Source of the DNA: DATHWB01 sp041744795
GTDB taxonomy: Bacteria; Actinomycetota; Acidimicrobiia; Spongiisociales; ZC4RG35
DNA: 64,000 nucleotides
NCBI GenBank assembly: GCA_041744795.1
Contig: JBGTKD010000173.1
Coordinates: 1-64,000 of the forward strand
Direction of reading: 5' to 3'
The translations under genes were made by a program, and so were the position numbers. Under the pieces are notes generated by a model. The model had not been told where the DNA came from. It saw nothing but the letters and a program-made list of their open reading frames with translations, and searched no databases. Shown here piece by piece: positions 50,314 to 58,783 of the stretch. Within the stretch, counting starts at the first letter, position 1, and each line of letters begins with the position of its first letter.

Positions 50314-50901
50314 TCAGCGCCAACAATTGGCGCTCGGGTACCAGTGGGCCCAACCACCGAAATCGTATACGAGCCAGGCCGCCACAGCGACGTTCGCCAC
50401 CGGATCGAAAACGTCGCTCCCTGACCAGCCGGCCGCCACCGATCGCTCCGGCCACATACTTGCGAGGTGTTGGAACAGCCCACTGGCCGTCGAGGTCGGG
50501 TTCTTGGCGGCGGGGTCACCACCCGACTCGCATCTAATGATGCGCAAGGCGCGATCCACATGGTGCGGCTCGAAGTACTGGGTCACTAAAGGTCGCCAGT
50601 CAGAAAGGGCCGAGACTTCGTCAGGCACCAGGTCATAGGCATCGAAGGGAACGTCGAGCCCGCCTGCGACGACCGTAGAGGCACAGGTCGCCCCTTCGAA
50701 GGCCAACCGGCATCCGGGGGGGAGTTCGCGGACCGGCTCGACAGCTTCCGGCTCAGGTAGGTCCGTCGCATAAGGCAACTCAGCAACGTTCAATTGAATG
50801 GGTAGGAGTCCAGGCTCGTTGGTGAGCGTCCAGGCTCCACCCGAAGCAAGAATCATCAGCAATGTGAGGACTCCTGCGGCGTAGGACACGACAGAGCGCA
50901 T
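50314..50901 (-). CDS. Secreted or anchored lysozyme-like lytic transglycosylase (Rpf/SLT fold)
   Basis: This exported protein would cleave peptidoglycan glycan strands. An N-terminal signal or anchor spans about residues 5-23, then a Pro/Glu-rich linker with two Cys (Cys64, Cys73). The C-terminal domain (about 108-195) has the lysozyme-like motif ALRIIRCESGGDPAAKN with catalytic Glu125, the TASGLFQHLASMWPE block and the closing NVAVAAWLVYDFGGWAHW. The domain is about the size of a resuscitation-promoting factor core. I chose the ATG at 50901, with AGGTGA upstream, over a GTG at 50904. It is embedded between the two paralogous membrane protein genes on the same strand. Confidence 0.87.
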   Translation of the reverse strand: MRSVVSYAAGVLTLLMILASGGAWTLTNEPGLLPIQLNVAELPYATDLPEPEAVEPVRELPPGCRLAFEGATCASTVVAGGLDVPFDAYDLVPDEVSALSDWRPLVTQYFEPHHVDRALRIIRCESGGDPAAKNPTSTASGLFQHLASMWPERSVAAGWSGSDVFDPVANVAVAAWLVYDFGGWAHWYPSANCWR

Positions 50902-50980
50902 CACTCACCTCGATTCAGGGGGACCGACGTGAAAACGTCTTCCAAGAGGGTACCTGTTAGCGAAATCCGGCCAAACCCGG

Positions 50981-51919
50981 TCAGGCGGGGTTGACGACAA
51001 AAAGGAGAGCGTTGAAGGCTGCGACATAGCTGATGGAGTAAGCCGTATCGCTCACATCGAAGGACCCATCCAGGTCGACCAATTCTGGACTGCGGACACT
51101 CAGACCCATCGCGGCGAGCACTTCACCTCTTTGCTCACGGGTCAATTCAGGGTTAGCCACGGCGATCGCCACCCCGAGAGCAGCCACAGCGTTTCGATCA
51201 TCGTCGGTGTCGCCCGACGGATCGATGACCAGCATGATCGAGGCGATCGTGCCGTCCGAACCAGTCCGGCCCTGGAGGGTCAGATACGGAGTGAGTTGAG
51301 ATTCGAACAGTCCCGGAACAAGCACCCCCCTGATCTGAACGGGTACCCCGAAGGCCGTCGCAGCCAAATTCCACTCGGTCGCGAACTCATCGACCGATTG
51401 TTGGAAGAGCGGAGGCGGTGACACGACTGTCGCGGGAACGGCGAACGTCTGAGCATCGAACCGCGGAGGTTCGTCGTCCCCCAACCAAACCACCACGAGG
51501 CCCGCCATCACCAGAGCCAGGATCACCGCCAGAATGCCCATCGCCCAACGAAGCAGCCGCCGGACCGAACGGTGACGATCAGACTCGGTGCTCCTCGACG
51601 ACGCCGATGAGCTAGAACCCTCAACAACTGCAATGTCGCGGACAACGCTTATCCGATCGGCGAGAGTTGAGGAACGGAATTGGTGAGCGGCGACGGTTGC
51701 GAACCCTGAAAGATCCTGGGGCTCGAAAACCACCTTTTCACCGTCCAGAGACAGCATGAACGCGCCCCGAGCGCTGCGGGAAACCCGGCAGTACTTGACT
51801 GGCCAGACACCGATGAGGTTCCCCTCTGTGCGAAGCGAGAGGAATCCTTCGTCAAGGCCGAGGTCGACGGGCACCTGCTCGCCGTCATCGAGCGTGATCG
51901 TGCCACTGAAGGTTTCCAC
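50981..51919 (-). CDS. Single-pass membrane protein of unknown function, smaller paralogue
   Basis: This 312-residue protein has a beta-rich N-terminal domain (GTITLDDGEQVPVDLGL, GVWPVKYCRVSRSARGAF, FEPQDLSGFATV; about 5-75) that looks like a small PH-like fold, a Ser-rich link, a membrane helix at about 125-146 and an extracellular domain of about 165 residues ending SYVAAFNALLFVVNPA. Orientation is inferred: the basic segment RSVRRLLRW precedes the helix, so the N-terminal domain should be cytoplasmic. The larger paralogue at 48781-50226 shares both end domains. The GTG start has TACCGT 6 nt upstream (leaderless), making this the likely first gene of a three-gene unit with the transglycosylase. 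Confidence 0.75.
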   Translation of the reverse strand: METFSGTITLDDGEQVPVDLGLDEGFLSLRTEGNLIGVWPVKYCRVSRSARGAFMLSLDGEKVVFEPQDLSGFATVAAHQFRSSTLADRISVVRDIAVVEGSSSSASSRSTESDRHRSVRRLLRWAMGILAVILALVMAGLVVVWLGDDEPPRFDAQTFAVPATVVSPPPLFQQSVDEFATEWNLAATAFGVPVQIRGVLVPGLFESQLTPYLTLQGRTGSDGTIASIMLVIDPSGDTDDDRNAVAALGVAIAVANPELTREQRGEVLAAMGLSVRSPELVDLDGSFDVSDTAYSISYVAAFNALLFVVNPA

Positions 51920-51925
51920 GCCCGA

Positions 51926-51931
51926 ACGGTA
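51926..51931 (-). promoter_or_regulatory. Putative -10 element for the leaderless smaller paralogue
   Basis: On the minus strand TACCGT is followed by 6 nt and the GTG at 51919. Confidence 0.45.
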
Positions 51932-51952
51932 CCCTTCAAGGGGGTGGCAGGT

Positions 51953-53050
51953 TCACCAGTCCCGGGGTCGCAGCTCGGTACCCACCACCTCGCCGTCGGC
52001 AACGAGGGTCATGCGGTGATGCATCTCGGCGGTGGCGCAGGCATGGTTGGGAAACACCCTCACTCGATCACCAATCGCCAAGCCGGTGGGACTTCCGTCT
52101 GGCGAGGTCACGAATCCATGCTCCTGATTAGCCGCCGACACGACTAACCGGGCGTCCATGGCGTCGCCGTCGACCGGTGCGACTACACCGAGACCGGCAT
52201 CCTCGCCGAGCGCCGGGACACCCTTGTCCTGGGACAGGGCCGACCACCCGGCGTCGATGAACGAAAGGCGACCGTCGGGGCTCGAGCCGATGACAGTCGC
52301 CAAAGTGGCCAGCGCGATATCGGCCTCGGTACACGCCCCGAGAGCGACCATCGACAAGTCGCCGAACAGGTACACGCCGGGCCGCGCTTCAGTCACGCCG
52401 GCGAGATGGTCGACGGCTGCCACGGTCGGAGTCGACCCGACGCTGACCAGTTCGATTTCGTGCCCTGCTCCACGCAAGCGATCGGCAGCAGCGGCGACAG
52501 CAGACCGCTCCATGACTGCAATCGAAGCCACCTGCGCTGGATTGACCAGGTACGAGCCGCCGGCATGGGTCATCACTCCCCGCAACCGATACCTCGATGC
52601 GATCGCTTCGGCCAGCTCCTCTAACCGAGGGTCCTCCGGTGGAATCCCGCCCCGATGACCGTCAGAGTCGATCTCGATCACCACATCGATTCTCGAGTCC
52701 CTGGGTACCCCAGCGAGATTGTCCATCTCGCCAACTACAACAGTCAGCCTCACGTCATGGCTTCCGATCGCCTCAAGGACAGGTCCGGCCTTTCCCTCCG
52801 CGACAGGGACGCCATACATGAAATCTGTCGTGAGCGGAAGGAGCGAGCGCAGTTCTCCCAGAGTGGAAACGGTGAGGCCCGTCGCTCCCAGACCGATGAC
52901 ACTTCGCAGCAGCCCTGGGCTCTTCACAGTCTTGGCGTGCGGTCTCAGCGCGACTCCCAACGTGGCTGCCCTGTCGGCCATGCGGACGGCGTTGGCCTCG
53001 TAGACGTCGACATCCACCAACAGGGCAGGCGTGGGAACCTTGGAGAGCAT
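51953..53050 (-). CDS. PLP-dependent D-threonine aldolase/D-serine dehydratase-like enzyme
   Basis: The fold-type III PLP enzyme opens with TPALLVDVDVYEANAVRMAD and binds PLP through Lys40 in LRPHAKTVKSP. The C-terminal metal site is His336 and Cys338 in FPNHACATAE, characteristic of the DSD1/D-threonine aldolase family, which acts on D-serine, D-threonine or related beta-hydroxy-D-amino acids. The 365-residue length fits. Its ATG has TACACT 6 nt upstream, so it can be transcribed apart from the kinase gene 27 nt upstream. The membrane paralogue gene starts 33 nt downstream on the same strand. A D-amino-acid enzyme near a peptidoglycan enzyme is suggestive but unproven. Confidence 0.9.
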   Translation of the reverse strand: MLSKVPTPALLVDVDVYEANAVRMADRAATLGVALRPHAKTVKSPGLLRSVIGLGATGLTVSTLGELRSLLPLTTDFMYGVPVAEGKAGPVLEAIGSHDVRLTVVVGEMDNLAGVPRDSRIDVVIEIDSDGHRGGIPPEDPRLEELAEAIASRYRLRGVMTHAGGSYLVNPAQVASIAVMERSAVAAAADRLRGAGHEIELVSVGSTPTVAAVDHLAGVTEARPGVYLFGDLSMVALGACTEADIALATLATVIGSSPDGRLSFIDAGWSALSQDKGVPALGEDAGLGVVAPVDGDAMDARLVVSAANQEHGFVTSPDGSPTGLAIGDRVRVFPNHACATAEMHHRMTLVADGEVVGTELRPRDW

Positions 53051-53056
53051 TCCCGG

Positions 53057-53062
53057 AGTGTA
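53057..53062 (-). promoter_or_regulatory. Putative -10 element for the leaderless D-amino-acid enzyme gene
   Basis: On the minus strand TACACT is followed by 6 nt and the ATG at 53050. Confidence 0.45.
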
Positions 53063-53077
53063 TGAACGCCGTTCGGC

Positions 53078-54955
53078 TCAGGACATCGAGACCGTCGAGA
53101 GTGGCCGGAGGTCGAGGCTCGAGGGGACGCGAAACGAAATACGGAATGTCGCCCCGCCACCAGGCGTGTCGGAGATCGAGACCCGACCTCCCATCGAGTC
53201 GACCAGAGACTTCACGATCGCCAAGCCGAGCCCCGATCCCTCGCTCGACCGCCGATCCGGTCGCTCCAACTGCACGAACCGATCGAAGACCCGGGCGCGA
53301 TCCTCAGGTGCAATGCCGGCACCGTGGTCGGCTACGACGAGCGTGAGGCCACCGAGCTCGCGCTCGACTGAGATTTCGACGTCGGTCCCCCCACCGTATT
53401 TGACGGCGTTCTCGACGAGATTTCTCACTACCTGAGCGAAATGATCTGGGTCCGCAGCGATGACATCTGAGCTCGCAACGTCGACGTTGATGCCGCCATA
53501 CCCGATGAGAGGAACAAGCTCGTCAATCGCATCCTTCACGCTCACAGGCACCAGGGTCGACTTCATCGTGCCTCGATCGAGGCGAGAGGCGACGAGCAGA
53601 TCGTTGATGAGGCGTTCAAGTCTCGAGGTCTGACGGCGGGCCGACCCTACGAGTTCAGAGACAACGGTGTCCTCGTCGATCAGTCCCGGTCGCGTGAGGG
53701 TGTCGAGGGCTCCTCGGATCGACGTGAGAGGGGTTCGCAATTCGTGGGAGACGATCGAGACAAAGTCTGTCTTCATCTCGGCGACCTCACGCAGCCGATG
53801 ATTGAGTTCCTCGGCCTCGCGCTGACGGCGGAGCTGGGCAAGAACAAGGCCTGCGGGCCCAGCGAGAACTGCCAACTCCTCGAGGTCGCTCTCGTCGTAG
53901 TAGCCCTTGGCAGGATTTCCAACGAGCACTACACCAACGCGCTGACCCTCGACGGTGAGGGGGGCAGCCATGGCGACATGTAGACCCAATTCGCCGAGAA
54001 CCCCCTGCCGCTCCTTCTTGAGGACATCCACTTTGATCGACACAGGTCGCTCAGATCGCAACGCCCTGGCAACAAAAACAGGATCCTTCAAACTCACGCT
54101 GAGCACACGGTCGAGCTCGGTCGCCTCGCCGTCGATGACAACCGTTGGCACGACGCTCAAAGTCCCTCGATGTTCGTCGGCGATCAGCCATGCTCCCGTG
54201 CTGGAATCGAGATACGAAGAGAGGCGGCCCAACAGCACAGGCAACGTTTCCTGGACGGAGGTGGACGCGCCGAGCGTCGAGGCCAAGGCGTAAAGGCGCT
54301 CGAAAGCGGAACGTTCCTTGGCAAGGTCCTGTACATGGTCTCGGTCGCTCATCGCAGTGTGTTCGAGCTGGCGAGCCAAGAATCCGACGGCGATGGCGGT
54401 CACTACTACGAAGACAACGGTACCCAGCACATCGGAGTACTCCGTTCCACTCCTTGTCAGGTAGGACGCAGCAACGAGGCCAGCCGTCAGGACCGTGACG
54501 GAAGCGTGCCTCAACGGACTTAGCACGAGTCCGGTCATGACCGCCACAGCCCCGAGCAGAGGACGGGTGGAAGCGGCCAACTCAGGGACGAGCGCCAGTC
54601 CCCCGAGCACAAAGGCAACGATCACCGACCAAAGCCAAGCGGCCCAAGCATCCGGCGATGCCGCCACTTTCTCCCACGGGACGAAGGTCGCCAACGCGAG
54701 ACCGACGAGGGTGGCAGCGAGAAAGCCGACCGAGATGCCGTCAAGTCGGTACCCGTCGATGACGGCCACGATGCCCAGCGCGAACACGATGACCAGAAGG
54801 ACGGGTACCGAACGCCGTAATACAGCTGCTCGGAAGTCGGAGAGCGGATCACCCGCGGCCAGCCCAGCCGTCGGATCACCGGTCCCGACCGCCAGCCGGA
54901 GGACCCGGATTCGCGTCATTGCAGCGTGCATGTCTTTGGAATCGTCATCCACCAC
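53078..54955 (-). CDS. Membrane sensor histidine kinase with GAF-like domain
   Basis: This 625-residue kinase has about six membrane segments (residues 48-195), a GAF-like sensor region (about 218-375) and a kinase core. The H-box is FVSIVSHELRTPLTS with His404, the N-box VRNLVENAVKYGG, followed by VVADHGAGIAPEDR and SEGSGLGLAIVKSLVDSMGG. The start is unclear because ATG codons lie at residues 9 and 13 of the longest frame. There is no response regulator next to it. It is the first gene in a minus-strand run that continues into the D-amino-acid enzyme and the paralogous membrane proteins, but the downstream genes have their own -10 elements. Confidence 0.92.
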   Translation of the reverse strand: MVDDDSKDMHAAMTRIRVLRLAVGTGDPTAGLAAGDPLSDFRAAVLRRSVPVLLVIVFALGIVAVIDGYRLDGISVGFLAATLVGLALATFVPWEKVAASPDAWAAWLWSVIVAFVLGGLALVPELAASTRPLLGAVAVMTGLVLSPLRHASVTVLTAGLVAASYLTRSGTEYSDVLGTVVFVVVTAIAVGFLARQLEHTAMSDRDHVQDLAKERSAFERLYALASTLGASTSVQETLPVLLGRLSSYLDSSTGAWLIADEHRGTLSVVPTVVIDGEATELDRVLSVSLKDPVFVARALRSERPVSIKVDVLKKERQGVLGELGLHVAMAAPLTVEGQRVGVVLVGNPAKGYYDESDLEELAVLAGPAGLVLAQLRRQREAEELNHRLREVAEMKTDFVSIVSHELRTPLTSIRGALDTLTRPGLIDEDTVVSELVGSARRQTSRLERLINDLLVASRLDRGTMKSTLVPVSVKDAIDELVPLIGYGGINVDVASSDVIAADPDHFAQVVRNLVENAVKYGGGTDVEISVERELGGLTLVVADHGAGIAPEDRARVFDRFVQLERPDRRSSEGSGLGLAIVKSLVDSMGGRVSISDTPGGGATFRISFRVPSSLDLRPLSTVSMS

Positions 54956-55032
54956 CCAAAACCCTGAGCAGCATCCCCAACACCCCCGGCCTGACTAGTC
55001 CCTCGGATTCCCTCAGGTGGGGACGTGGGAAC

Positions 55033-55548
55033 ATGGGGCCGATGAGAGATGGACGTGAGACCCTCACCTGGGAGTTGTACGGCGGGGCAGCAAGAGCCCT
55101 CGCTCAACAGGTGGCAGACGACGGGTACCGGCCCGACATCATCCTCGCCATCGCCCGCGGCGGGCTCTTCGTGGCCGGTTCGCTCGGCTACTCCCTAAGC
55201 GTGAAGAACCTCTACGTCATGAACATCGAGTACTACACGGGAGTCGGGACGCGCCTCGACGTGCCCGTGATGCTGCCTCCGTACCAGGACTCGATGAACC
55301 TCGACGGGGCGCGCATCCTCATCGCCGACGACGTTGCCGACACCGGAAACACCATCCGAGTTGTTCACGATCACTGCCAGGGACGGGTAGCAGACGTCCG
55401 CACCGCTGTGCTCCATGAAAAGCCCCATTCCCTTGTCAGATGTGAGTACGTGTGGCGGTACACCGACAAGTGGATCAACTTCCCCTGGTCGACCGAACCG
55501 CCGCTCGTCGGACCGCCCGACGGGGGCGAGATCGTCCTCGACGCCTAA
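55033..55548 (+). CDS. Phosphoribosyltransferase family protein
   Basis: This 171-residue protein has the PRT fold with the PRPP-binding loop ARILIADDVADTGNTIRVV and DIILAIARGGLFVAGSLGYS before it, as in xanthine/hypoxanthine phosphoribosyltransferases. A C-terminal KWINFPWSTEPPLVG tail is typical of the archaeal/actinobacterial xanthine-guanine type. The substrate is probably a purine base. The start is uncertain between the ATG at 55033 and that at 55042; the longer frame to 54919 overlaps the divergent kinase gene. It ends at the base before the convergent hmgA gene. Confidence 0.88.
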   Translation: MGPMRDGRETLTWELYGGAARALAQQVADDGYRPDIILAIARGGLFVAGSLGYSLSVKNLYVMNIEYYTGVGTRLDVPVMLPPYQDSMNLDGARILIADDVADTGNTIRVVHDHCQGRVADVRTAVLHEKPHSLVRCEYVWRYTDKWINFPWSTEPPLVGPPDGGEIVLDA

Positions 55549-56841
55549 TCAGCCTTCGAAGTGGCGCTCGAGGGAGTGCCAAACGCTCGGGTAGTCGTCC
55601 TGGAGAGCCGGGATCGACCCAGCGTAAGCCGTGGGAATCAGCGGATAGCGCGTCTCGAACATGAACGACATTGTGTCGGACAGCTTCTCGGGCTTGAGTT
55701 CGGACTGCGTGGCCTTGATCCAAGCGTCATGGTCCGGGCCATGCGGGAAGTACATGTTGTGCAGGCTCATCCCTCCCGGATTGAACCCCTCCTCCTTGGC
55801 GTCGTAGGTGCCGTAGAGGATCCCCATGAACTCCGACATTATGTTCTTGTGGTAGTAGGGAGGGCGGAACGTGTGCTCTCCGACCAGCCAGCGATCTGCG
55901 AACACGACGAAGTCGATATTCGCCACGCCCGGGTCCGGCGACGGTGACGTGAGCACCGTGAAGATCGATGGATCGGGGTGGTCAAAACTGATCGAACCCA
56001 TCACGTTGAACTTCCGCAGGTCGTACTTCCACGGCACGTGGTTTCCGTGCCAGCCGACGACGTCGAGAGGCGAGTAGTCCGTCTCGACCACGAACAGCCG
56101 ACCATCGAACTTCACGAACAACTCACCCGACGACTCGGTGTCCTCGAACGCCGCCACCGGATGCAAGAAGTGTCTCGGGTTTGCCAATCCGTTGGCGCCG
56201 ATCGGACCCCGCTCGGGCAGTTCAAGCAAGGTCCCGTAATTTTCACAGATGTACCCGCGGGCCGTCTCACCCAGCAGTTCGACCCTGAAGACCATCCCTC
56301 GCGGCATTAAAGCGACCTCGCCGGGAGAAACCAGCAGCACCCCGCATTCGGTGACAAAGCGCAGATCGCCTTCCTGGGGCACAACCAGTAATTCACCGTC
56401 TGCGTTGTAGAAGTACGTGTCGGTCATGGACTCGGTAGCCATGTAGATGTGAGCTGCCATACCGCGTTGGAGATGGGCGTCGCCATTCGTCGCAATGGTG
56501 CGAATCCCGGTCAGGAAGGTCGTAGCCTCATCGGGGAAGTCGGGTGGGTTCCACCGCAGCTGGCCGATCGGGGGTTCGGATTCGCGGTTGGGAGCGGTGC
56601 GGATGAAGTGGTGAGAGGTTTCAGCGAAGCGCCACGCATGGCGCACCGAAGGCCGAATCCGATACATCCATGTCCGTCTGTTGCGCTCGTTCCCCACAGT
56701 GAAGGCGGTACCGGACAACTGCTCGGTGTACAGCCCAAGCGGGGGTTTCTGGGGGTTGTTCTGGCCTATCGGCAGAGCCCCCGGCATTGCCTCAGAGGCG
56801 AACTCGTTACCAAAACCGGACAGGTAATCCGGATTCTCCAT
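55549..56841 (-). CDS. hmgA: Homogentisate 1,2-dioxygenase
   Basis: HmgA opens the ring of homogentisate to maleylacetoacetate in tyrosine and phenylalanine breakdown. It begins with YLSGFGNEFASEAMPGALPI, typical of the family. The iron site lies in the C-terminal cupin region with FRPPYYHKNIMSEFMG and SLHNMYFPHGPDHDAW (His and Glu ligands). The ATG at 56841 with AAGGAAG upstream gives 430 aa. The frame continues to 57021 but that part runs into the IS element and is not family sequence. No other homogentisate pathway gene is next to it; the IS left end lies 69 bp upstream, which could affect its promoter. Confidence 0.96.
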   Translation of the reverse strand: MENPDYLSGFGNEFASEAMPGALPIGQNNPQKPPLGLYTEQLSGTAFTVGNERNRRTWMYRIRPSVRHAWRFAETSHHFIRTAPNRESEPPIGQLRWNPPDFPDEATTFLTGIRTIATNGDAHLQRGMAAHIYMATESMTDTYFYNADGELLVVPQEGDLRFVTECGVLLVSPGEVALMPRGMVFRVELLGETARGYICENYGTLLELPERGPIGANGLANPRHFLHPVAAFEDTESSGELFVKFDGRLFVVETDYSPLDVVGWHGNHVPWKYDLRKFNVMGSISFDHPDPSIFTVLTSPSPDPGVANIDFVVFADRWLVGEHTFRPPYYHKNIMSEFMGILYGTYDAKEEGFNPGGMSLHNMYFPHGPDHDAWIKATQSELKPEKLSDTMSFMFETRYPLIPTAYAGSIPALQDDYPSVWHSLERHFEG

Positions 56842-56901
56842 CGTTTCACTTCCTTCCATCTCGATGACGGTACCGAAGCTCAAGTCGGAGCGACGGGCAT
56901 C

Positions 56902-56909
56902 GGAAAATC
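56902..56909. repeat. Left target-site duplication of the ISL3-family element
   Basis: GGAAAATC, identical and in the same orientation as 58313-58320, immediately outside the element. Confidence 0.75.
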
Positions 56910-56913
56910 GAGA

Positions 56914-56930
56914 CTGCGCGGTGAGGTGGG
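56914..56930 (+). repeat. Left terminal inverted repeat core of the IS
   Basis: CTGCGCGGTGAGGTGGG; its perfect reverse complement is at 58292-58308. Confidence 0.8.
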
Positions 56931-56960
56931 GAGCCGGTCGGTGAGGTGGGGAGCCGGTCG
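56921..56960 (+). repeat. Two tandem perfect 20-bp repeats at the IS left end
   Basis: The unit at 56921-56940 (GTGAGGTGGG followed by GAGCCGGTCG) is repeated exactly at 56941-56960, and a few bases of a third copy follow. The first copy begins inside the terminal inverted repeat, so part of the terminal repeat is duplicated internally. Confidence 0.85.
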
Positions 56961-57041
56961 GTGATGTGAATGCCGGGCTGTTGATCAGGGCCCCTCGATA
57001 CTCGGTGATGTTCAACGTCATCGAGCAAGGAGAAGGCCAGG

Positions 57042-58271
57042 ATGGGACCCGATCGTATGTCTGTCCGTCTGCATCTGAGACGCATCCGGGTGATCGCGGT
57101 ACTGGTGGATGCGATCGAGAAGCTGGTCGTCGAGGTCGCAGATGTCCGTCGGGTGGTCCGCTGCCCGTATTGCGGGTTCAAAACCGTCCGGATCCACGAC
57201 ACCCGCCGGTTCAGCATTCGGGATCTGCCGTCGCATGGCCGACCCACCGAGCTGGTGTGGGTCCGCCGCCGTTTCTCCTGCGTTGAGTGTTCGGAGCGGC
57301 ATTGGGAGGATCATCCCGAACTGATCTTGGGACGCCGAACCCATGTGACCCGGCGTCTGGTACGTCAGCTGGTCAAAGACGCCAACGTGATGTCGATCCG
57401 GGAAGTGGCCCGCCGTCACGACCTTCCATGGCATTACATCATGGGGTTGACCCGGGACTGGTCAGACCGGGTCGCAGCTGAGCGTCGCCGGCGCCGCTGC
57501 CGGGTGCTGCTCGTGGATGAAACGTCGCTGCGGCGTGGTCACCGGTATGTGACGGTGCTGATCAACGGTGACACCGGCGAAACACTCGGGATCGTGGCAC
57601 ACCGCAACACCGCCGCCCTCTCCGGGTTCCTCCTGGCCCAAGGACACCGCTGGCAGAGGGGTGTGCGAGTGGTGGTCTCTGACGGGTCCGGGTCCTACCG
57701 GGCGGCCATCACCCAGCATCTGGGCCATGCCACCCACGTCCTCGACCGGTTCCACGTCGCCAGATGGTTCGCAGCAGGGATGATCGAAGTCCGCAGGCGG
57801 ATCCAACGTATCGGCCCCCACGGCACCCGACCCGCCTACGAACCCGACATCTTCCGATCCCGGTTCCTCCAACTCACCCGCTTCGACCACCTGTCTGCTG
57901 AACGGATCGAAGCGCTTGGACGGGTCCTCTCCGGCAGGCCAGAGCTGGAAGCCGCCTGGCGGATGCTGCAACACCTCTACGGCATCTACCTCGCCGAAGA
58001 CTCAGAAGAAGCCAACCAGGCGCTCGAAGCGTTCATCGACATCTGGCAGAACACCCCACTCGTCGAGTTCGACAAGCTCGTCGGAACACTCCTCGAGTGG
58101 GGAGACGAGATCCTCGCCTTCCACAACGCCGGACGCATCACCAACGGAAGGATCGAAGGCACCAACAACCGTCTCGGAGTCCTCAAACGCGTCGCCTACG
58201 GCTTCGTCAACACCGACAACTTCGCCGCCAGAGCACTCCTCGCCACCCCCGGCATGCCAGCATCACCATGA
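57042..58271 (+). CDS. ISL3 family transposase
   Basis: This DDE transposase moves the element. A zinc-finger is formed by Cys41, Cys44, Cys80 and Cys83 (CPYCGF, SCVECSE). The catalytic triad is Asp159 (LLVDETS), Asp214 (VVVSDGSGSY) and Glu372 (NGRIEGTNN). A helix-turn-helix occupies about residues 100-135 (DANVMSIREVARRHDLPWHY). It is uninterrupted at 409 aa with a GGAGAAGG ribosome-binding site, so it appears functional. The right end of the element lies 41 nt beyond the stop. Confidence 0.96.
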   Translation: MGPDRMSVRLHLRRIRVIAVLVDAIEKLVVEVADVRRVVRCPYCGFKTVRIHDTRRFSIRDLPSHGRPTELVWVRRRFSCVECSERHWEDHPELILGRRTHVTRRLVRQLVKDANVMSIREVARRHDLPWHYIMGLTRDWSDRVAAERRRRRCRVLLVDETSLRRGHRYVTVLINGDTGETLGIVAHRNTAALSGFLLAQGHRWQRGVRVVVSDGSGSYRAAITQHLGHATHVLDRFHVARWFAAGMIEVRRRIQRIGPHGTRPAYEPDIFRSRFLQLTRFDHLSAERIEALGRVLSGRPELEAAWRMLQHLYGIYLAEDSEEANQALEAFIDIWQNTPLVEFDKLVGTLLEWGDEILAFHNAGRITNGRIEGTNNRLGVLKRVAYGFVNTDNFAARALLATPGMPASP

Positions 58272-58291
58272 CCGAGCATCAAAGGGGCCAT

Positions 58292-58308
58292 CCCACCTCA
58301 CCGCGCAG
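58292..58308 (-). repeat. Right terminal inverted repeat core of the IS
   Basis: The plus strand reads CCCACCTCACCGCGCAG, the exact reverse complement of 56914-56930. Confidence 0.8.
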
Positions 58309-58312
58309 AACC

Positions 58313-58320
58313 GGAAAATC
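58313..58320. repeat. Right target-site duplication of the ISL3-family element
   Basis: GGAAAATC, matching 56902-56909. The two bases at 58319-58320 are part of the stop codon of the adjacent MFS remnant. Confidence 0.75.
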
Positions 58321-58783
58321 ATCGGACACCCCCCGGCGTCACCAGCCTCACCGAGAAGGCAAAGAGGGCAATCGCCGCGGGAATAAGAGCGGCCACGGTC
58401 AATACGGGGCGGTATGAGCCGGAGGCCCCGAAACCGAGCGCCAGCAGCAGCGGACCTGCTGCAGTGCCCGCGACACCGATCGTCGTAACAACCCCTTTGG
58501 TCGCCCCCTGGTGGGTTCGACCGAAGTAGTGGGGATAAACGGTCGCCGTAATCGCACCACTCATTCCCTGCATCGTGCCAAAAAGCAGCCCGTAGGCGAT
58601 CAAGGTTGCTGCAGAACGCCCCAATCCGAGGTCGTCGATGATGAAATCCAAGAAGAGCGACACGCCGACTGTCTGGCCCGGAATTGTCAGGGCTGTCCCG
58701 ATGGTTCCGGCAACCAGGACTACCCAGGCGTAGTGGATCGGCGACTTGTCAATAAGCCGGCTCCTGAGCGGCGGATCAATCAC
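58319..58783 (-). pseudogene. MFS transporter gene with an internal in-frame deletion
   Basis: The 154-residue product keeps the first two membrane segments (YAWVVLVAGTIGTALTIPGQ, then GVSLFLDFIIDDLGLGRSA) and the last ones (GAITATVYPHYFGRTHQGAT onward, GPLLLALGFGASGSYRPVL). The roughly 250 central residues of a normal MFS protein are missing, with the join near IAYGLLFGTMQGM. The frame is intact, so a short membrane protein could still be made, but transport is unlikely. The GTG start overlaps the prfC stop by 4 nt. The IS inserted directly behind the stop codon. The intact ancestral gene would have been about 400 residues. Confidence 0.7.

Larger units (their letters stand above)
56910..58312 (+). 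mobile_element. Complete ISL3-family insertion sequence, 1403 bp
   Basis: The element is bounded by near-identical terminal inverted repeats. The left end runs GAGA then CTGCGCGGTGAGGTGGG; the right end, reversed, runs GGTT then the same 17 bases. An 8-bp direct repeat GGAAAATC flanks both sides, the normal ISL3 duplication size. It carries one intact transposase gene. Family, ends and duplication agree with a recent, potentially active insertion between the hmgA leader and the deleted MFS gene. Confidence 0.88.

Noticed and set aside
56921..56960. Start of a CRISPR array
   Set aside because: Two abutting 20-bp copies without spacers, within an IS end, are a tandem duplication.
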